Assembly: GCF_016598575.1 (NCBI RefSeq)
Contig: NZ_CP066801.1
Span: forward strand, 1,112,501-1,176,500
DNA: 64,000 nt
From: Streptomyces sp. HSG2
GTDB lineage: Bacteria; Actinomycetota; Actinomycetes; Streptomycetales; Streptomycetaceae
Reading direction: 5' to 3'
The translations under genes were made by a program, and so were the position numbers. The notes under the pieces were generated by a model. That model made no database searches and was not told the DNA's origin. It saw only the letters and a list, made by a program, of their open reading frames with translations. Shown here one piece after another: positions 62,481 to 64,000 of this stretch; the stretch's first letter is position 1, and each line of letters begins with the position of its first letter.

Positions 62481-62665
62481 GGTCGTACCAGTGTCGCAGA
62501 TCCCCACCGATGCACCGGACGGGTCCCGGGTGCCCTCCGCGACGGCGCCGACGCACCCCACGGCGGCCTATTCGTCACGCCCCGGGGGCAGGCACCCTGA
62601 AGAGCCACGAGGCCGCTGCCGGTGTTCGGTGACGGCACACGGGACGAGCCGACCTCTCGGCGCGG

Positions 62666-63757
62666 TCAGCCGCCGACGAAGATCACCAGGAGCAGCCACA
62701 CCACCGGCGCCGTCGGGAGCAGGGAGTCGAGCCGGTCCATGATGCCGCCGTGCCCGGGCAGCAGCGAGCCCATGTCCTTGATGCCGAGGTCCCTCTTGAT
62801 CATCGATTCGCAGAGATCACCGAGAGTGGCGCTGACCGCGACCGCCAGGCCCAGGACCAACCCCTGCCACCAGCGGCCCCCGTCGATCAGGAACTGCGTG
62901 CACAGTGCCCCGACCACCATCGCGAAGGCCACCGCGCCCAGCAGCCCCTCGCGGGTCTTGCCGGGGCTGATCCGGGGGGCCAGCTTGGTGGTGCCGAAGC
63001 GCCAGCCCACGGCGTATGCCCCGGTGTCGCTCACGACGGTGAGCAGCAGGAAGGTCAGGACCCTCCACGGTCCGTCCTCGGCGGTCAGCATCAACGCGAC
63101 GAAGGTCGCGAGGAAAGGCACGTAGAAGGCGGCGAAGACACCGGCCGTGACGTCCCTCAGGTAATTCTCGGGAGGTTCGGTCATACGCCAGACGAAGACC
63201 GCAAGGGCCGTCAACGCCATGGCCACCCAGGCACCGTCGGCACCCCGGGCGTATCCGGCGACCACCATCGCCGCACCACCGACGGCCAGCGGCACCAACG
63301 GCACCCGAATGCCCCTGCGCTCCCGCAGGCGACGAGCCAGCTCCCACAGCCCGACCACCACCGCCGCCGCGATCACACCGACGAAGACGGCCTTCTGGAC
63401 GAACAACGACACGATGATGACCGCACCGAGCCCGACGCCCACTCCTATCGCCGCGCCCAGGTCGCGCCCCGCGCTCTTCTTCTGCGGTGCCGGCTGGGAC
63501 GGAGGCGCCGGGTTCGAGGCGTCGGGCATGGGCTCCGGATTCTGTCGGTCGCCCCGTCCGCCGTCCCGGCGCGCGTCGTACCCGGCGTCCTCGGGCACGC
63601 CGGGCACCACGGGCAGCGGGCGGGTGTGCTGAGCGCTGTGCGTAGGGTAAGCGGAATCCACCGGCGGCACCCCGGGGACATGGCCGGGGCGAGGCACCCG
63701 TTCGGCGGTCCCCACGTACCCGGTGCCCGTGGGTACGCCCCGGGAAGACTCGTCCAT
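62666..63757 (-). CDS. cdsA: Phosphatidate cytidylyltransferase
   Basis: A 363-residue membrane enzyme making CDP-diacylglycerol for phospholipid synthesis. About residues 1-98 are hydrophilic and Pro/Gly/Asp-rich, a long extension of the kind seen in actinobacteria. Eight or so helices follow. The family signature ends in LLPGHGGIMDRLDSLLP near the C-terminus. Its ATG shares one base with the frr stop (TGATG), so expression is coupled to frr. Confidence 0.95.
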   Translation of the reverse strand: MDESSRGVPTGTGYVGTAERVPRPGHVPGVPPVDSAYPTHSAQHTRPLPVVPGVPEDAGYDARRDGGRGDRQNPEPMPDASNPAPPSQPAPQKKSAGRDLGAAIGVGVGLGAVIIVSLFVQKAVFVGVIAAAVVVGLWELARRLRERRGIRVPLVPLAVGGAAMVVAGYARGADGAWVAMALTALAVFVWRMTEPPENYLRDVTAGVFAAFYVPFLATFVALMLTAEDGPWRVLTFLLLTVVSDTGAYAVGWRFGTTKLAPRISPGKTREGLLGAVAFAMVVGALCTQFLIDGGRWWQGLVLGLAVAVSATLGDLCESMIKRDLGIKDMGSLLPGHGGIMDRLDSLLPTAPVVWLLLVIFVGG

Positions 63758-64000
63758 CAGACTTCGAGAAGCTCGGCTTCCTTGTGCTTCAGAAGCTCGT
63801 CGACCTGGGCGACGTACTTCGCCGTGGTGTCGTCGAGCTCCTTCTCCGCGCGGCGTCCCTCGTCCTCGCCGACGTCGCCGTCTTTGACCATCTTGTCGAT
63901 GGCGTCCTTGGCCTTGCGACGGACGGACCTGATCGACACCTTCGCGTCCTCGCCCTTGCCCTTGGCGACCTTGATGTACTCGCGCCGCCTTTCCTCGGTG
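63757..64000 (-). CDS. frr: Ribosome recycling factor (3' part, cut by window end)
   Basis: The C-terminal 80 residues of RRF are inside the window, with no start codon. [20 protein letters not shown] and [20 protein letters not shown] are typical of the helical tail-binding domain of the 185-residue family. It recycles ribosomes after termination. The start lies beyond 64000. Confidence 0.95.
   Translation of the reverse strand, partial: TEERRREYIKVAKGKGEDAKVSIRSVRRKAKDAIDKMVKDGDVGEDEGRRAEKELDDTTAKYVAQVDELLKHKEAELLEV

Overview
The window is chromosomal DNA from a Streptomyces or close relative. It is very G+C-rich, uses G/C at third codon positions, and has many GTG and TTG starts. Its gene order (frr-cdsA-rlmN ... 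dxr-rseP-ispG-proS-rimP-nusA-infB-rbfA-truB-ribF ... rpsO-pnp-dapB-thyX-dapA-rnj) is, from what I know of the genus, the conserved Streptomyces core arrangement, here read from right to left. Most genes lie on the minus strand. No rRNA, tRNA, CRISPR array, intact insertion sequence or large secondary-metabolite cluster was seen.

Layout. 0.1-10.5 kb: RNase J, lysine/cell-wall precursor genes dapA and dapB, flavin-dependent thymidylate synthase, and the rpsO-pnp-M16 protease block. 10.7-14.9 kb: a DUF397 protein that I take to be the developmental regulator BldB, and a 1122-residue proline-rich ParA/MinD-like ATPase of the SCO5717 type. In S. coelicolor this interval carries the ESX/type VII secretion cluster; no EsxA/B, EccC or other Ecc gene is present here. 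15-23.3 kb: ribF, truB, rbfA, DUF503, infB, ylxR, nusA and rimP, the translation/transcription operon. 23.5-25.4 kb: a lipoprotein coupled to a DUF4439 ferritin-like protein, then an aminoglycoside-phosphotransferase-like protein that has lost its catalytic residues. 25.5-34.8 kb: proS, two GNAT proteins, ispG, a site-2 protease, dxr and a large acyl-CoA dehydrogenase. 35-48 kb: an aldehyde dehydrogenase, a PucR regulator, a VirD4-like membrane ATPase, gabT, PAP2, adenosine deaminase, GDPD, a secreted sphingomyelinase-like enzyme and a gamma-aminobutyraldehyde dehydrogenase. Together these suggest GABA/polyamine use and lipid head-group hydrolysis. 48-50.8 kb: an atypical ABC ATPase/membrane pair and a VOC protein.

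50.8-57.1 kb is the clearest accessory segment: an arsenic resistance island with arsR-arsB(acr3)-arsO leftward and arsC-arsT rightward (the arsRBOCT layout known from a Streptomyces linear plasmid). An additional flavin monooxygenase-like gene there has vicinal cysteine pairs at its C-terminus and its own promoter, which carries two inverted copies of an 18-bp operator-like sequence. Next to it lies what looks like a frameshifted, truncated TnsA-like transposase remnant, suggesting arrival with a Tn7-like element. 57.3-61.3 kb: a three-gene ABC importer preceded by a TPP riboswitch, so a thiamine(-compound) importer. 61.4-64 kb: rlmN, cdsA and the 3' part of frr, cut by the window edge.

How the genes work together. 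The left and central blocks are housekeeping genes with tight overlaps (pnp/M16, rbfA/truB, rimP/nusA, dxr/rseP). The ars genes form a complete path: arsenate reduction (ArsC with ArsT-supplied electrons), arsenite export (ArsB/ACR3), metalloid sensing (ArsR) and flavoprotein oxidation of an unidentified arsenic substrate. All function calls come from reading the sequence and from family knowledge; no database search was run.
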